Position numbers and translations under genes: made by a program. The notes below the pieces were generated by a model. It was not told where the DNA came from, ran no database searches, and saw only the letters and a program-made list of their open reading frames with translations. Positions 23,001-33,897 of a stretch of DNA of 64,000 bases are shown here, piece after piece; position 1 is the stretch's first letter, and the number at the start of each line of letters is the position of its first letter. The stretch is from Okapia johnstoni (lineage: Eukaryota; Chordata; Mammalia; Artiodactyla; Giraffidae), in contig CM044322.1 in NCBI GenBank assembly GCA_024291935.2, positions 28,519,405 through 28,583,404 on the forward strand, written 5' to 3'.

Positions 23001-23194
23001 TGAGCATACCCTCCTCGTTGCCTCAGAGCCCTGGGGTGAGGCTGACCCCACAGGAGCACAGTGCGGGAGCTCATGGGGCCTTGCGGGGGCGTGACAGATG
23101 GGGCGGCCATCCTGCTGGGCCGTGATGAACGTCCCTCTCTGTCGCAGGCTCACTTTGGACTCTAATACTCCTCGAAGGTGAAGGCCCATTTTTC
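20036..23194. other. GC-rich, repeat-poor sequence
   Basis: No gene is recognised. 20455-20540 ('cttcctccaggaagcaccctc') looks like an L2 3' fragment. The 298-codon minus frame at 21293-22189 lacks any domain and starts and stops arbitrarily. 20990-21070 is an unassigned AT-rich patch. Confidence 0.4.
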
Positions 23195-23262
23195 CCCTGT
23201 AATCACAGCATTAAACTTTAATGTCTAGTATTAATAAAACATACTCTCCCTAATAGAGCCAG
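23195..23262. promoter_or_regulatory. Candidate conserved non-coding element, short
   Basis: AT-rich non-repeat island ('gcattaaactttaatgtc', 'tattaataaaacatac') inside GC-rich DNA. The call is speculative. Confidence 0.25.
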
Positions 23263-23793
23263 CGGGTGTGACGATGGTCCCTGGGTGACCATCCCTAACA
23301 CTCTCCTGGAGGCCGGGGGCTGGGGGGCAGCACTGGGGGACACCCTGGCCTCCCCACCCCTGGCTGTACCAGGTCTCCTGGACAAGCCTGGGGTGGGGGA
23401 CAGGGTTCTCCGAGTGGTTGGGTAGGGGTCTGTGGCCTCCTAGGGTCATGGGTGGGTCTGTGTGCAGCTGGCAAAAGCATTCTCACCGTTTGGGATGTTC
23501 TGTTTCTCCACGTCGGACTTTGTTTTGTGTATTTCATGTTATTTTTAAGATGTTATCACGTATCACACACACCCTTTCAGAGCACACAGTTGCATTCACC
23601 TCCTGCTGATGGGTATTTATGGCCCCCAAATCCACCCCATGGGCACATGCAGAACTGTGAAAATTTTGAATCACAGGTCACGTGTCCCTGGCTGAGCTTC
23701 AGTTCTCACTGGACAAGGGTCCTTCCCATGGGTTGATTATTTGGTGCTGTTCTCCACCTTTCTGTGCTTTCCTTTGGTGATTTTGCTGTTTAA

Positions 23794-24006
23794 GGGCTTC
23801 CCAGGTGGTGCAGTGCTAAGGAATTTGCCTGCTGTGCAGGAGATGCAAGAGATGTGGGTTTAATCCCTGGGCAGGAACGATCTCCTGGAGGAGGAAATGG
23901 CAACCCACTCCAGTATTCTTGCCTGGAGAATCCCATGGACAGAGGAACCTGGCGGGCTACAGTCCCCAGGGTCGCAAAGATTTGGACGTGGCTAAGCACC
24001 CACTCC
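23794..24006 (+). mobile_element. Bov-tA SINE
   Basis: Sense Bov-tA with head 'gggcttcccaggtggtgcag' and body 'ctccagtattcttgcctgg' to 'ggacgtggctaagcac'. A perfect 10-bp target duplication TGCTGTTTAA flanks it (23784-23793 and 24007-24016). Confidence 0.95.
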
Positions 24007-24016
24007 TGCTGTTTAA

Positions 24017-24884
24017 AGTGGCCCCTCTTGGTTCTGGGGTGCTGTGCGGCCTGTGTGGGGCCTCGTGCAGGCTGACTGTGCATAGACACAAGAGGGACAC
24101 TGATCTAGCTGTGACCCGTGTGCCAGCCGGGCAGTGACAGCACCCAGTACCCGGAGGGTAACCCTATAACCACCTTCGACAGGCAGGTCCAGTCCCTCCT
24201 AGAGACCTGGGCCTGGGTGAATGGAGATTCAGGCCTCTCCTCCACCTCCTGTGGAGCCATGAGGGGTCAGCGCCCTCACTCAGCCTGTCCTGGCCAGAGG
24301 GCGTGAGGAGGGAGGCAGGACCCTTTAGTCTGCAGGCTGACTGTGGGCTGAGGGGTTGAGTATCGCTGCTCTCATCACCCCCAGGCTGCGAGGTTTAAGG
24401 TGTTTATGGAGGCAGAGGTGGCCAGGAAGCAGGGGACAAAGAGGCTTTGGCAGGAATAGCGGCCAAAGGACAGGAAACCCCTCGGAAAATCTGGACATGG
24501 CTCTCGGTTCCCTGGAGGAAGGGCAGCGGGGAGGAGAACGGGGGCTTTGTGTACGCGGCCCCCTCCTGGAGCCGCGCCCTGGCAGCATGTGGCTCCCCGC
24601 CTGCATTCCACCACCTGGAGCCTTCCAGAAGCTCAGCCTCCTGCCTAGAGCCGGGCTGTGTGGTTGGGGCATGAGACCCTGGGGACACCAGAGGCTCCAA
24701 TTCCAAGATTGTGGATTTGGAGACTGGGTTTCAAGGCTGTGCCCTGGGGCCACTGAGGGGCTGGTGGGTGGGGAAGGGCGGGGGACGGGGCTGGAGTTGG
24801 GCTGTGGTGGGGCTGGTGGGCCAGGGGGGTCCAGCACCTAGGGGGCCATTTGGAATCAAGCCAAAGCTCCAAGGACCTGTGAGG
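24017..24884. other. GC-rich unique sequence
   Basis: Several overlapping frames occur on both strands, none with a domain. Confidence 0.45.
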
Positions 24885-25015
24885 TCATGCAGAAAAATCA
24901 AAGTTAAGGGGAACTCACTGAGCACGGCATTGGCCCCCAGTCCCTTAAAGCTCACTGTAGGATGTGAAACATCAAGTGGGTGGTCATTTTGGACTATTTT
25001 CAAACCAGAGTGGCT
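24885..25015. promoter_or_regulatory. Candidate conserved non-coding element
   Basis: Balanced-composition non-repeat sequence ('aaaaatcaaagttaagg', 'gatgtgaaacatcaag') within GC-rich DNA. 'aatcaaag' resembles a TCF/LEF core. Conservation is unverified. Confidence 0.28.
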
Positions 25016-25269
25016 CCACACCTGGCCAGGCTGCCCCTCCCAGCCTGGGACCCCAATTCTGCCACCCTGGGCCCTGAATGTCAAAACCACACAGTCCTGT
25101 AAAACCTGTCCTCTCCCCTCTACAGCACCCCCAGCCCCCCACCCCCGAGCACTGCCAGCCTGTCCCCTTCTCTCTTGGCCTCGGTCCCGGGTTCCTGCAG
25201 GATGCTCCTTAGGCCACGGGTGGTCCCCAGCCACTACCAGGGGTCTTCAGGCTGCGTGGTGGTTTCAGA

Positions 25270-25386
25270 TGAAAAAGTGAAGAAACGGAAATGTTCCCAT
25301 ACATTCACTAACGTGAAGTTTAAGATTAATTATGATTTCCGCAGAAATCCCATTATGCAAATCATAATCATTTTCTTCTGAAGGCT
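25270..25386. promoter_or_regulatory. Candidate conserved non-coding element with octamer motif
   Basis: AT-rich non-repeat island. It holds a perfect octamer ATGCAAAT (25355-25362) and a perfect 10-bp inverted repeat, attatgattt (25329-25338) and aaatcataat (25359-25368). Its function is inferred. Confidence 0.42.
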
Positions 25387-25435
25387 GCACGGGGCTGCAG
25401 GGCCGCAGTGTCCCCAGATGTGTCTCCCTCCCCCC

Positions 25436-25662
25436 AGGGCATTATCTGTTATGGAACTTTGTCAACTATGACCGGGAGCTCTTGAAGCTTTGGCCTCTTT
25501 TTTGGACCTCCGGGCAAATACAATTGTGTGTGTATTTTTTTTTTTTTCTTTCCTCAGAACAACTGCAAAATGCTTTTCAGGTTTAAGTGGAAGAATTGTG
25601 TTGCCACAGGCTGAGAAGAGATGAAAATGCCACTGAAAACTGCACAGAAGAGGTAGGCTGAC
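25436..25662. promoter_or_regulatory. Candidate conserved non-coding element with poly(T) tract
   Basis: Non-repeat moderate-AT sequence around a (T)n tract (about 25537-25549), including 'gcaaaatgcttttcaggttt'. It has no transposon match and no convincing exon. It is a weak candidate. Confidence 0.3.
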
Positions 25663-26234
25663 CCATTGCAGAGAAGGTCTTAGGCGGAACCACAAAGCTG
25701 ACATAAGTTCTGGCCCTGCTTCCTCTCAGGCAAACAAGGGTCATGCTTGGGGGTCTTTGAGGCTGCTGCGGGGTAGGGGGCAGCTGGTGCCTGGCCCAGG
25801 TGACTTGGAGTGCCTCTAACCCTTTGTTCTGGTGTCCCTGGGAGCTCCTCTGGCAGGAGGGACACATCACCTCACCATCACTATTTGTGAATGCTGCTGG
25901 GGGGCCTACCAGAGTCATGTGTCCCATACAGAGGCAGTGACCACGGTGATTTCAGCGTAGAGGACAGAGCTGGTGACCATCCCATTCTGGTCATACTGCA
26001 GAGCTGAAGTCATGTCCAAAAGGGCTGAGAGCAGTCCCTGTGGTCACGAGCGGTTCTCTCTTCTACATGCTGCTGAGAGACCAGGGAACGTGGCCCCCAG
26101 CTCCTCGGCTCAGGCCAGTGCCATGCTGCTCTGTGAAGTGACTCCATCATGCGAATGAATCTGAATCCCATGATCCCCGCGTGTGCATGGGGAATACACA
26201 GAGAACCTCGCCAGCGTCACTGTTGCATCTTCCT
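25663..26234. other. Unassigned sequence
   Basis: No gene is recognised. The right part may be a decayed extension of the adjacent L1. Confidence 0.35.
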
Positions 26235-27421
26235 TCCCAGTACAACTTCTGCCATGACCTCCCAAGGCACACACTGGTTTTGCCTCCTTCTGAACTTTAC
26301 GTACGTGGGGTAACACTCATGGTCTCTTTTGTGTCTGGTTTCTTCCATTTGACATTAATCCATGCACGCGGGGCATTGCTACCTTTCTCTCATCTTAGAG
26401 TTGCTGTGGTCTCTGTCCTCCTACTGCCAGTGGACACTTGGATCGTGCCTACCTTGGGCTACTGCTGGTTGTGTGGCTTTGAACACTGTGTATGTGTCGG
26501 TTGGTGGATGTGTCCATGGAGCACCCCCATGGAGTAAAATAGCTGGATCACAGTGTACATGTAGGTTCAGCTTCAGTAAATACTGTATCTCAGTTTTCCA
26601 AGGCTGCACTGATTTCCAGGGCCTCCACAGCCTCAGCAACATTGGTGTTGCCAGTCTTGAATTTTAGCCATTCTGGTAGGCATGTAGGGGTGTCCCAGGG
26701 TGCTTTTAATTTGTGTTTCCCTGATGAGCAATGATATTTCAGAGTGTTTTTTTCTTTTCAATGGCTTCTAGGATAAATTTTGTGAAATGCCTGTTCAAAT
26801 CTTTTATCTGTTTTTTGATTATTGGATGTCTTTTTTTTTTTTCCTTGCTGATTTGCAGGAAGAAGGTTCAGTTTCCTTGCTGATTTGCAGAAGGTCAGTA
26901 TTTGTTCTGGATATATGCTTAAGAGTGGTGTGAGGTAGGGATCCAGACGCATTTTCTTTGTATATTGCTACCCAGGAGACTCAGCCCTTTTTCTTGAAAA
27001 GCTATCCTCCCCCATCTACAGTGCAGCATCACTTTTATCCTATGCCAGGTGACCAGGTCTGTCTCCTGGGTTTATGTGTTCATTTTTCTACCAACACCAC
27101 AATTCCTTAGTTATTGTAGCATCATGATAAATGTTGACATTGGGTACTGCAGTCCTCTACATTGTTCTCCTGTAAGATTTTCTTGCTATTCCTGATCCTT
27201 TTCATTTCCATATACACTTTAAAACTGGCTTGTCAACTTCCACCAATAATAACTTCTTGGAATTTCAAAATTAATATTGAATTCATGTGTTAATTTGGAG
27301 ATAATTGACATCTTTACAAGACTGTATCTTGACACAAAACCTAAACCCTACATTTATTTAGGTTCACCTTTATCTTTTGAGAAATTTTTTCTTCTAGTTT
27401 TACTGAGATATAACTGACATA
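26235..27421 (-). mobile_element. Old L1 (L1M), antisense
   Basis: Typical inverted L1 3'-UTR/ORF2 text: 'ttttgtgtctggtttcttcc', 'aatagctggatcacagtgta', 'ttcagagtgtttttttcttt', 'attccttagttattgtagca' and 'gttttactgagatataactg'. Probably two L1 segments are joined near 27340. BovB interrupts it at 27421. Confidence 0.8.
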
Positions 27422-29056
27422 GAGGAAAACCATAGAATGGGAAAGACTAGAGATCTTTTCAAGAAAATTAGAGATACCAAGGGAACATTTCATGCAAAGA
27501 TGGGCACAATAAAGGACAAAAATGGTATGAACCTAAGAGAAGCAGAAGATATTAAGAAGAGGTGGCAAGAATACATAGAAGAACTATACAAAAAAGATCT
27601 TCATGACCCAGATAACCATGTGGTGTGATCAGTCACCTAGAGCTAGACATCCTGGAATGTGAAGTCAAGTGCGCCTTAGGAAGCATCATCACTACAAACA
27701 AAGCTAGTGGAGGTGATGGAATTCCAGTTGACCTATTTCAAATCCTAAATGATGCTGTTAAAGTTCTGCACTCAATATACCAGCAAATTTGGAAAGCTCA
27801 GCTGTGGCCACAGGACTGGAAAAAGTCAGTTTTCATTCCAATCCCAAAGAAAGGCAATGCCAAAGAGTGTTCAAACTACTGCACAATTGCACTTATCTCA
27901 CATGCTAGCAAAGTAATGCTCAAAATTCTCTAAGCGAGGCTTCAACAGTATGTGAACCATGAATTTCCAGATGTTCAAGCTGGATTTAGAAAAGGCAGTA
28001 GAACCAGAGATCAAATTGCCAACATCTGTTGAATCATTGAAAGAGCAAGAGAGTTCCAGAAAAACATCTACTTCTGCTTTATTGACTACACCAAAGCCTT
28101 TGACTGTGTGGATCACAACAAACTGTGGAAAATTCTTCAAGAGATGGGAACACCAGACTACCTTAGCTGCCTCCTGAGAAATCTGTATGCAGGTCAAGAA
28201 GCAACAGTTAGAACTGGACATGGAACAGCTGACTGGTTCCAAATCAGGAAAGGAATACGTCAAGGCTGTATACTGTCACCCTGCTTATTTAACTTATATG
28301 CAGAGTACATCATGTGAAATGTTGGGCTGAATGAATCACAAGCTGTAATCAAGATTGCAAGGAGAAATATCAATAACCTCAGATATGCAGATGACACCAC
28401 CCTTATGGTAGAAAGTGAAGAGCAACTAAAGAGCCTCTTGAAGAAAGTGAAAGAGGAGAGTGAAAAAACTGGATTAAAGCTCAGCATTCAGAAAACTAAG
28501 ATCATGGCATCTGGTCCCATCACTTCCTGGTAAATAGATGGGGAAACAATGGAAACAGTGAGAAACTTCATTTTCATTTTCTTGGGCTCCAAAATCACTG
28601 TGAATGTTGACTGCTCCTTGGAAGAAAAGCTGTGATGAACCTAGACAGCATATTAAAAAGCAGAGACATTACTTCGCCAACAAAGGTCCATCTAGTCAAA
28701 GCTATGGTTTTTCCAGTAGTCATGTATGGATGTGAGAGTTGGACTAGAAAGAAAGCTGTGTGCCGAAGAATTGATGCTTTTGAACTGTGGTGTTGGACTG
28801 ATGCTGAAGCAGAAACTCCAATATTTTGGCCACCTGATGGGAAGAAGTGACTCATTGGAAAAGATCCTGATGCTGGGAAAGATTGAAGGGGGGAGGAGAA
28901 GGGGATGACAGAGGATGAGATGGTTGGATGGGATCACTGACTGGATGGACACGAGTTTAAGCAAGCTCTAGGAGTTGGTGATGGTCAGGGAAGCCTGGTG
29001 TGCTGCAGTTCATGGGGTTGCGAAAAGTTGGACACGACTGGCGAGTGGACTAACTG
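27422..29056 (+). mobile_element. BovB LINE, 1.6 kb, 5'-truncated, inserted in L1
   Basis: Sense BovB covering the second half of the element: 'atgggaaagactagagatct', the RT core with YADD at 28384-28395, then the 3' region and tail. About 100 bases are deleted near 28795. The host L1 repeats AACTGACATA at both sides (27412-27421 and 29057-29066), although the BovB tail itself ends in similar words. Confidence 0.95.
27437..28640 (+). pseudogene. BovB reverse transcriptase, inactivated
   Basis: RTE-clade reverse transcriptase domain. It catalyses target-primed reverse transcription in intact elements. Visible blocks are 'FHAKMGTIKDKNGM', 'NKASGGDGIPVDLFQIL', 'FIPIPKKGNAKECSNY', 'FIDYTKAFDCVDHNKLWKIL', 'RQGCILSPCLFNLYAEYIM' and the YADD active site. 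Breaks are a frameshift near 27622, a stop near 27931, a further frame change near 28050 and a TGA after 'EYIM' (28315-28317). The upstream endonuclease region is missing. Confidence 0.9.
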
Positions 29057-29199
29057 AACTGACATACAGCACTGTATAAATTTAAGATGTACAGCATGAT
29101 GATGATATAATTTATAGACATCACGAAGTGATAATCACAATTAGTGAATGCTCATATCTCATATAGATACAAAATTAAAGAAGTAGAAAAATAAGAGAC
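29057..29199 (-). mobile_element. L1M, antisense, continuation
   Basis: The 3' UTR of the L1 interrupted at 27421 resumes ('acatacagcactgtataaat', 'cacgaagtgataatcacaat') and is then cut by a ruminant L1 end. Confidence 0.8.
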
Positions 29200-29512
29200 A
29201 CCGAGCATAGAAGAGTCTCATGGACTCTGAGGGAGAAGGTGAGGGTGGGACGTTCTGGGACAATAGCATTGAAACATATATATTATCATATGTGAAACAG
29301 AACACCATTCCAGGTTCGATGCATGAGACAAATGCTCAGGGCTGGGGCAATAGGATGACCCAGAGGGATGGGATGGGGAGGGAGGTGGGAGGGGGGTTCA
29401 GGATGGGGAACACATGTAAACCCAGGGCTGATTCATGTCAATGTATGGCAAAAACCACTACAATATTGTAAAGTAATTAGCCCCCAACTAAAATAAATAA
29501 ATTTATTAAAAA
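29200..29512 (+). mobile_element. Ruminant L1 (L1-BT-like) 3' end
   Basis: Sense 3' UTR of a young ruminant L1: 'tggactctgagggagaag', 'gatgggatggggagggaggt', 'tcaggatggggaacacatg', 'actacaatattgtaaagt' and an A-rich end. It is inserted in the older L1M. Confidence 0.85.
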
Positions 29513-30345
29513 AATATTTACTCTCAATAACTTTCATAAATATATATAGAAGCATTAATATCATGTTATATAGTACATGTTTAGTAATTGTCATTGTATT
29601 TATCTAATAAATAAGATAAATTTGTGCCTTTCATCCAATTCCTCCTCTCTCCACCACAAATCTGATCTCTTTTTCTGAATTTGTTTTCAAAATATAATTG
29701 ACTTACAACTCTAAGTTAGTTCCTATTATATAACTTAATATTCAATATTTCTATATTTCAAAATGATCATAGATATGTCTAGTTATGATCTGTGACCATA
29801 TAAAGATATTACATAGTTAATTGACTATATTCCTCATACTTAACACTTCATATCTGAGATTCATTTATTTTGTAACTGAAAGTTTGTAAATTTCAATCTC
29901 TCTCACCTATTTCTCTCCTCTCCTTACACCGCTCCATCTGGCAACCACCTGTTAGTTCTCTATATCTATGAGTGTGTTTCTCTTTAGTTATGCTTGTTCA
30001 TTTTTGTTTTTTAGATTCCACATATAAGTGAAATCATACACTATTTGTCCTTCTTCATCTGACTTATTTCACTTATCATAATACCCTCTAGGTCCATCTA
30101 TGTTCTCCAAAATGGCATCATTTCATTCTTTTTTAATGACTGAGTAATAGTTCATTGTATATATGTACCAGATCTTCTTTATCCATTCCTCTGTTGATGG
30201 ACACCTAGGTTGAGTCCATATCTTAGCTATTGTAAATAGTGCTGCTATAAACACTAGGGTGCACATATCTTTTCTATTTAGTATTTTTGTTTTCTTCACA
30301 CAAATACCCAGGAACGGAATTGCTGGATCATGTGGTAGTTCTACA
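29513..30345 (-). mobile_element. L1M, antisense, 3' UTR and ORF2 end
   Basis: Continuation of the same L1: 'tcacctatttctctcc', 'ccacatataagtgaaatcat', 'ccattcctctgttgatgg', 'attgctggatcatgtggtag'. The ORF2 C-terminus is readable on the minus strand. It is cut by a BovB tail at 30346. Confidence 0.88.
30123..30340 (-). pseudogene. L1 ORF2 C-terminal remnant
   Basis: Minus-strand translation reads the L1 ORF2 end: 'DPAIPFLGICVKKTKI', 'CTLVFIAALFTIAKIW' and 'WIKKIWYIYTMNYYSVIKK'. This fixes the orientation of the host L1 as minus. No RT or endonuclease domain is present here. Confidence 0.85.
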
Positions 30346-30480
30346 TGGTTGAATGGCATTGTTGACTCAATGGACATGAGTTTGAGCAAACTCCAGGAGA
30401 TACTAAAGGACAGGGAAGCCTGGAATGCTGCATCCATGGGGTCAGAAAGAGTTAGACATGACTGGGCAACTGAACAGTAG
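30346..30480 (+). mobile_element. BovB 3'-end fragment
   Basis: 'gactcaatggacatgagttt' to 'gttagacatgactgggcaac', inserted in the L1 between 'gtggtagttctacatgg' and the resumed 'gtggaagttctattttt'. Confidence 0.88.
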
Positions 30481-30610
30481 TGGAAGTTCTATTTTTAATT
30501 TATTGAGGAATCTCCATACTCTTTTCCACAGTGGCTGCACCAATTTACATTTCTATCAAGAGAGCAGGAGGGTTCCCTTTTCTCCACATTCATAACTGCC
30601 TTTTTAAAGC
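30481..30610 (-). mobile_element. L1M, antisense, continuation
   Basis: 'ttattgaggaatctccatac' and 'cagtggctgcaccaatttac' continue the ORF2 end past the BovB insertion. Confidence 0.85.
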
Positions 30611-30874
30611 AATGTTTTGTAGTTTTCTGTGAGACGTGTTGTACATGTAAGATAATTACTTGACTTTTGGGTGTTTTAGTTTCTAATTGTTTATTGTTCC
30701 TGTAAGCCCTGGCCTATACATGGGAACCCCGACCCTGCCCACTCCCTAACTATCATATGTTCCCAGGCCAGTCTTCTTTTCAAGCTCTTTCAAGCCATTT
30801 TCAGACCAGCCTGGGATCCAGCCCTGTACTCCTCAGAAAACCTCATTAATATGAGTAATAAACCTCCTTATATT
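30611..30874. other. Unassigned, possibly an LTR remnant
   Basis: The sequence holds an AATAAA at 30857-30862 after a C/T-rich stretch, which could be the end of an old LTR. No family is recognised. Confidence 0.3.
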
Positions 30875-30887
30875 AAAACTTAGTATT

Positions 30888-31061
30888 GAGGGCTTCCCTT
30901 GTAGCTCAGTCAGTAAAGAATCTGCAGTACAGAAGACCCAGGTTCAATTCCTGGGTTGGGAAGATCCCCTGGAGAAGGGAATGGCAACCCACTCTGGTAT
31001 TCTTGCCTGGAGAATCCCATGAACAGAGGAGCCTGGCAGGCTACAGCCCACGAAGGTCACA
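30888..31061 (+). mobile_element. Bov-tA SINE
   Basis: Sense Bov-tA ('gggcttcccttgtagctcag' to 'acgaaggtcac') with a perfect 13-bp target duplication AAAACTTAGTATT (30875-30887 and 31062-31074). Confidence 0.95.
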
Positions 31062-31079
31062 AAAACTTAGTATTAAAGA

Positions 31080-31905
31080 AGCTTAAAGCTCAATATTAAA
31101 AAAAAAAAAAAAGATCATGGCATACGGTCCTATCACTTCAAGGCAAATAGACGGGGAGAGAGTGGAAGCAGTGATAGATTTTCTCTTCTTGGGCTCTAAA
31201 ATCACTGCAGATGGTGACTGAAGCCATGAAATTAGAAGACACTTGCTTCTTGGAAGGAAAGCTATGACAAACCTAATAAAAGTGAAAGTGAAATTCGTTC
31301 AGTCATGTCCAACTCTTTGCAATCCCATGGTCTATACAGTCCATGGAATTCTCCAGGCCAGAATACTGGAGTTGGTTCACTTCTCCAGGGGATCCTCCCC
31401 ATCCAGACATTAAAAAGCAAAGACATCCCTTTGCCCTCAAAGGTCTGTATAGTCAAAGCTATGGTCTTTCCAATAGTCACATATGGATGTGAGAGTAGGA
31501 CCATAAGGAAGGCAGAGTGTCCAAGAATTGATGCTTTCGAAATATGGTGTTGGAGAAGACTATTGAGAGTGCCTTGGACAGCAAGGAGATCAAACCAATC
31601 AGTCCTAAAGGAAATCAGCCCTGAATACTCACTGGAAAGAATGATGCTGAAGTTGAAGCTCCAATGCTTTGGCCACCTGATATGAAGAGCTGACTCATTG
31701 AAAAAGACCCGGATGCTGGGAAAGATTGAAGGCAAAAAGAGAAGAGGGCAACAGAGGATGAGATGGTTGGGTGATATCACTGATTCAATGGACAAGAACT
31801 TGGGCAGACTCCAGGAGATAGTGAGGGACGGAGGGGCCTGCTGTGCTTCAGTCCACGGGGTCACAAAGAGTCAGGCATAACAGCAATTGAACGACAACAA
31901 CAAAC
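31080..31905 (+). mobile_element. BovB LINE 3' part with nested SINE
   Basis: Sense BovB beginning just downstream of the RT core ('taaagctcaatatt', 'gatcatggcatacggtcc') and ending in 'gaacgacaacaacaaac'. A pure A-run (about 31099-31112) replaces a short A-rich segment of the element. A BovA SINE interrupts it at 31278-31407. Confidence 0.93.
31278..31407 (-). mobile_element. BovA SINE body nested in BovB
   Basis: 'aaagtgaaagtgaaattcg' and 'ccatggaattctccaggcca' are the antisense Bov-tA2-type body, lacking most of the tRNA head. BovB text resumes at 'cattaaaaagcaaagacat'. Confidence 0.9.
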
Positions 31906-33077
31906 CTTCTCATATTCTTTAGGGATGTGTGTGTATAATCAACAGTATCTATATCCTGGACCAAATTTTACATGTGGTTCAGGTGGTCCATCTTGTTTCT
32001 TCACTAGCTTATAGAAGATTTTATTTTTATATATTGACCTTGGACCCAGTGACCACAATGAATTTACTCAATTATGGTTTATCTGTGGCTCCTTTAAGAT
32101 TGCTCGCATATAAAATCACATTGTCTACAAATAATAAATGTTTTACTTCTTCCTTTCCAACCAGATGCCTTTAATTTCTTTTTCTTGATGTATTGCACTG
32201 GCTGAGATTGGCAGTATAGGCTTAATAGAAGAGGAAGGAACAGACACTCTTGTTTCATTTCTAATAGAGGGGATACCTTTGCTGCAAAGTGTAAAACATG
32301 GCTTTTTACAGATGCTCTTTATCAGGTTAAAGCAGTTCCCTTTTAATGTTTTATGAGAGCTCCTCTTATTGTGAACATTTCCCAGCATTCTAGTTATCTT
32401 TAATTGACTTCTAGCCTAATTTCACTGTGATCAGTGATGAATATCTGTATATTTTAGAAGCCTCACCTGACTCCCCTTCATCCTGGCCCTGCCCTTGAAG
32501 TTTGTCAGGTCTGTGCTCTGCCCCAGGAGATGATAAACTTTGGTTAATATTTCTTAGGTACTTACACAAAATGTGTATCCCGCAGTTTGGGGGTAAAATG
32601 TTGTATATTTGTAATTGGGTGTCATCTAAATTCACATTTCAAACTGTCTATATTATTACTGAATGTCTGCTTTTTCTATCAATTATAGGCTTAGGCAGAT
32701 GAACAATTTCCCATTACAGTGATAATTTTGCCAATTTTTCCTTTTACATCTCTCACTTGTTTCCTTACATGTTTTGAAAGTAGTTGTATTATTGGTGTCA
32801 CATACATTTAAAATGGCTGTGCTTCCCTGAGGGGGTGATTATCTTTGCCTTCACTGTTTGTACCCCTTTATCTCTTGTCCAGATTCTGTCCTTGATGTCT
32901 GCTTTGTCTGGTACTTGTGCACTAAAAGCACCAGCTTTTTGGGGTTATTTTTATCGGGCACAGATTTCTTACGCCCTTTTCATTTTGAGTTTTTGCATCT
33001 TTATAATCAAAGTATATCACAAGCAGTATACAGTTGGTTGTTTTTTTACATACAGTTTGACAATCTTTATCTTTTAA
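31906..33077 (-). mobile_element. L1M, antisense ORF2 region
   Basis: Long AT-rich old L1: 'aaatgttttacttcttcctt', 'actcttgtttcatttctaat', 'ctaatttcactgtgatcagt' and 'cagattctgtccttgatgtc' are inverted ORF2 text. It has many stops. A CHR SINE follows. Confidence 0.75.
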
Positions 33078-33299
33078 AAAAGGGGATATTTTCATTTATT
33101 TATTTATTTTACTGCAATGCATCTTAGTTGGGGCACACAGAATCTTCAGCCTTCCTTGTGGTATGTGGGATCTCTAGTTTTGGCATGCAAACTCTTATTT
33201 TGTGGCATATGGGATCTAGTTCCCTGACCAGGGATTGAACCTGGCTCCCCTACATTGTAAGGCAAAGTCTTAAACATGGGACCACCAGGGAAGTCCCAT
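33078..33299 (-). mobile_element. CHR-type SINE, antisense
   Basis: Inverted cetartiodactyl tRNA-derived SINE: a (ttta)n tail, 'gtggtatgtgggatctctag', 'ttccctgaccagggattgaa' and 'gaccaccagggaagtccc'. A perfect 16-bp target duplication AATCTTTATCTTTTAA flanks it (33062-33077 and 33300-33315). Confidence 0.95.
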
Positions 33300-33431
33300 A
33301 ATCTTTATCTTTTAATTGGAATATTTAGTACTTTTATGTACAATATAATCAACGATATTTTGGGGGTTTAAAGTTACCATCTATCAGATTTTCTCTTGTG
33401 AATATATGATTTTTGACCCCCTTCCCCTTGT
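33300..33431 (-). mobile_element. L1M, antisense, continuation
   Basis: AT-rich L1 text continues between the CHR and BovB insertions. Confidence 0.6.
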
Positions 33432-33639
33432 TTCAGTTCAGTCCCTCAGTTGTGTCTGACTCTTTGCGACCCCATGGACTGCAGCATGCCAGGCCTCCCT
33501 GTCCATCATCAACTCCTGGAGCTTGCTCAAACTCATGTCCATCGAGTCGGTGATGCCTTCCAACCATCTCATCCTCTGTTGTCCCCTTCTTCTCCTGCCT
33601 TCAATCTTTCCCAGCATCAGGGTCTTTTCCAATGAGTCC
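33432..33639 (-). mobile_element. BovB 3'-end fragment
   Basis: Antisense BovB 'tttcagttcagtccctcagt' to 'ggtcttttccaatgagtc', inserted in the L1. Confidence 0.92.
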
Positions 33640-33687
33640 CTTTGTTTACTGTCAGTTTATTTCTTTCTCTCTCTGCTGACTTTTTTC

Positions 33688-33897
33688 TTGTTGTTTAACC
33701 CCTAAGTAATGTATGACTCTTTTGAGACCCCAATACTGTAGCCTGCTCCTCTGTCTGTGGGATTCCCCAGCAAGAATACTGGAGTGGGTTGCCATTTCCT
33801 TCTCCAGGGGATCTTCCCAGACCAGGAATCGAACCTGGGTCTCCTGCATCTCCTTCATTACCGGTAGATTCTTTACCACTGGACCACCTGAGAAGTC
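33688..33897 (-). mobile_element. Bov-tA SINE
   Basis: Antisense Bov-tA from 'cttgttgtttaacccc' to 'accacctgagaagtc'. Similar flanks ('tctctgctgactt' and 'tctctgttgactt') suggest a diverged target duplication. Confidence 0.88.

Noticed and set aside
31262..31864. 200-codon minus-strand open frame
   Set aside because: It lies wholly in antisense BovB plus a BovA SINE.
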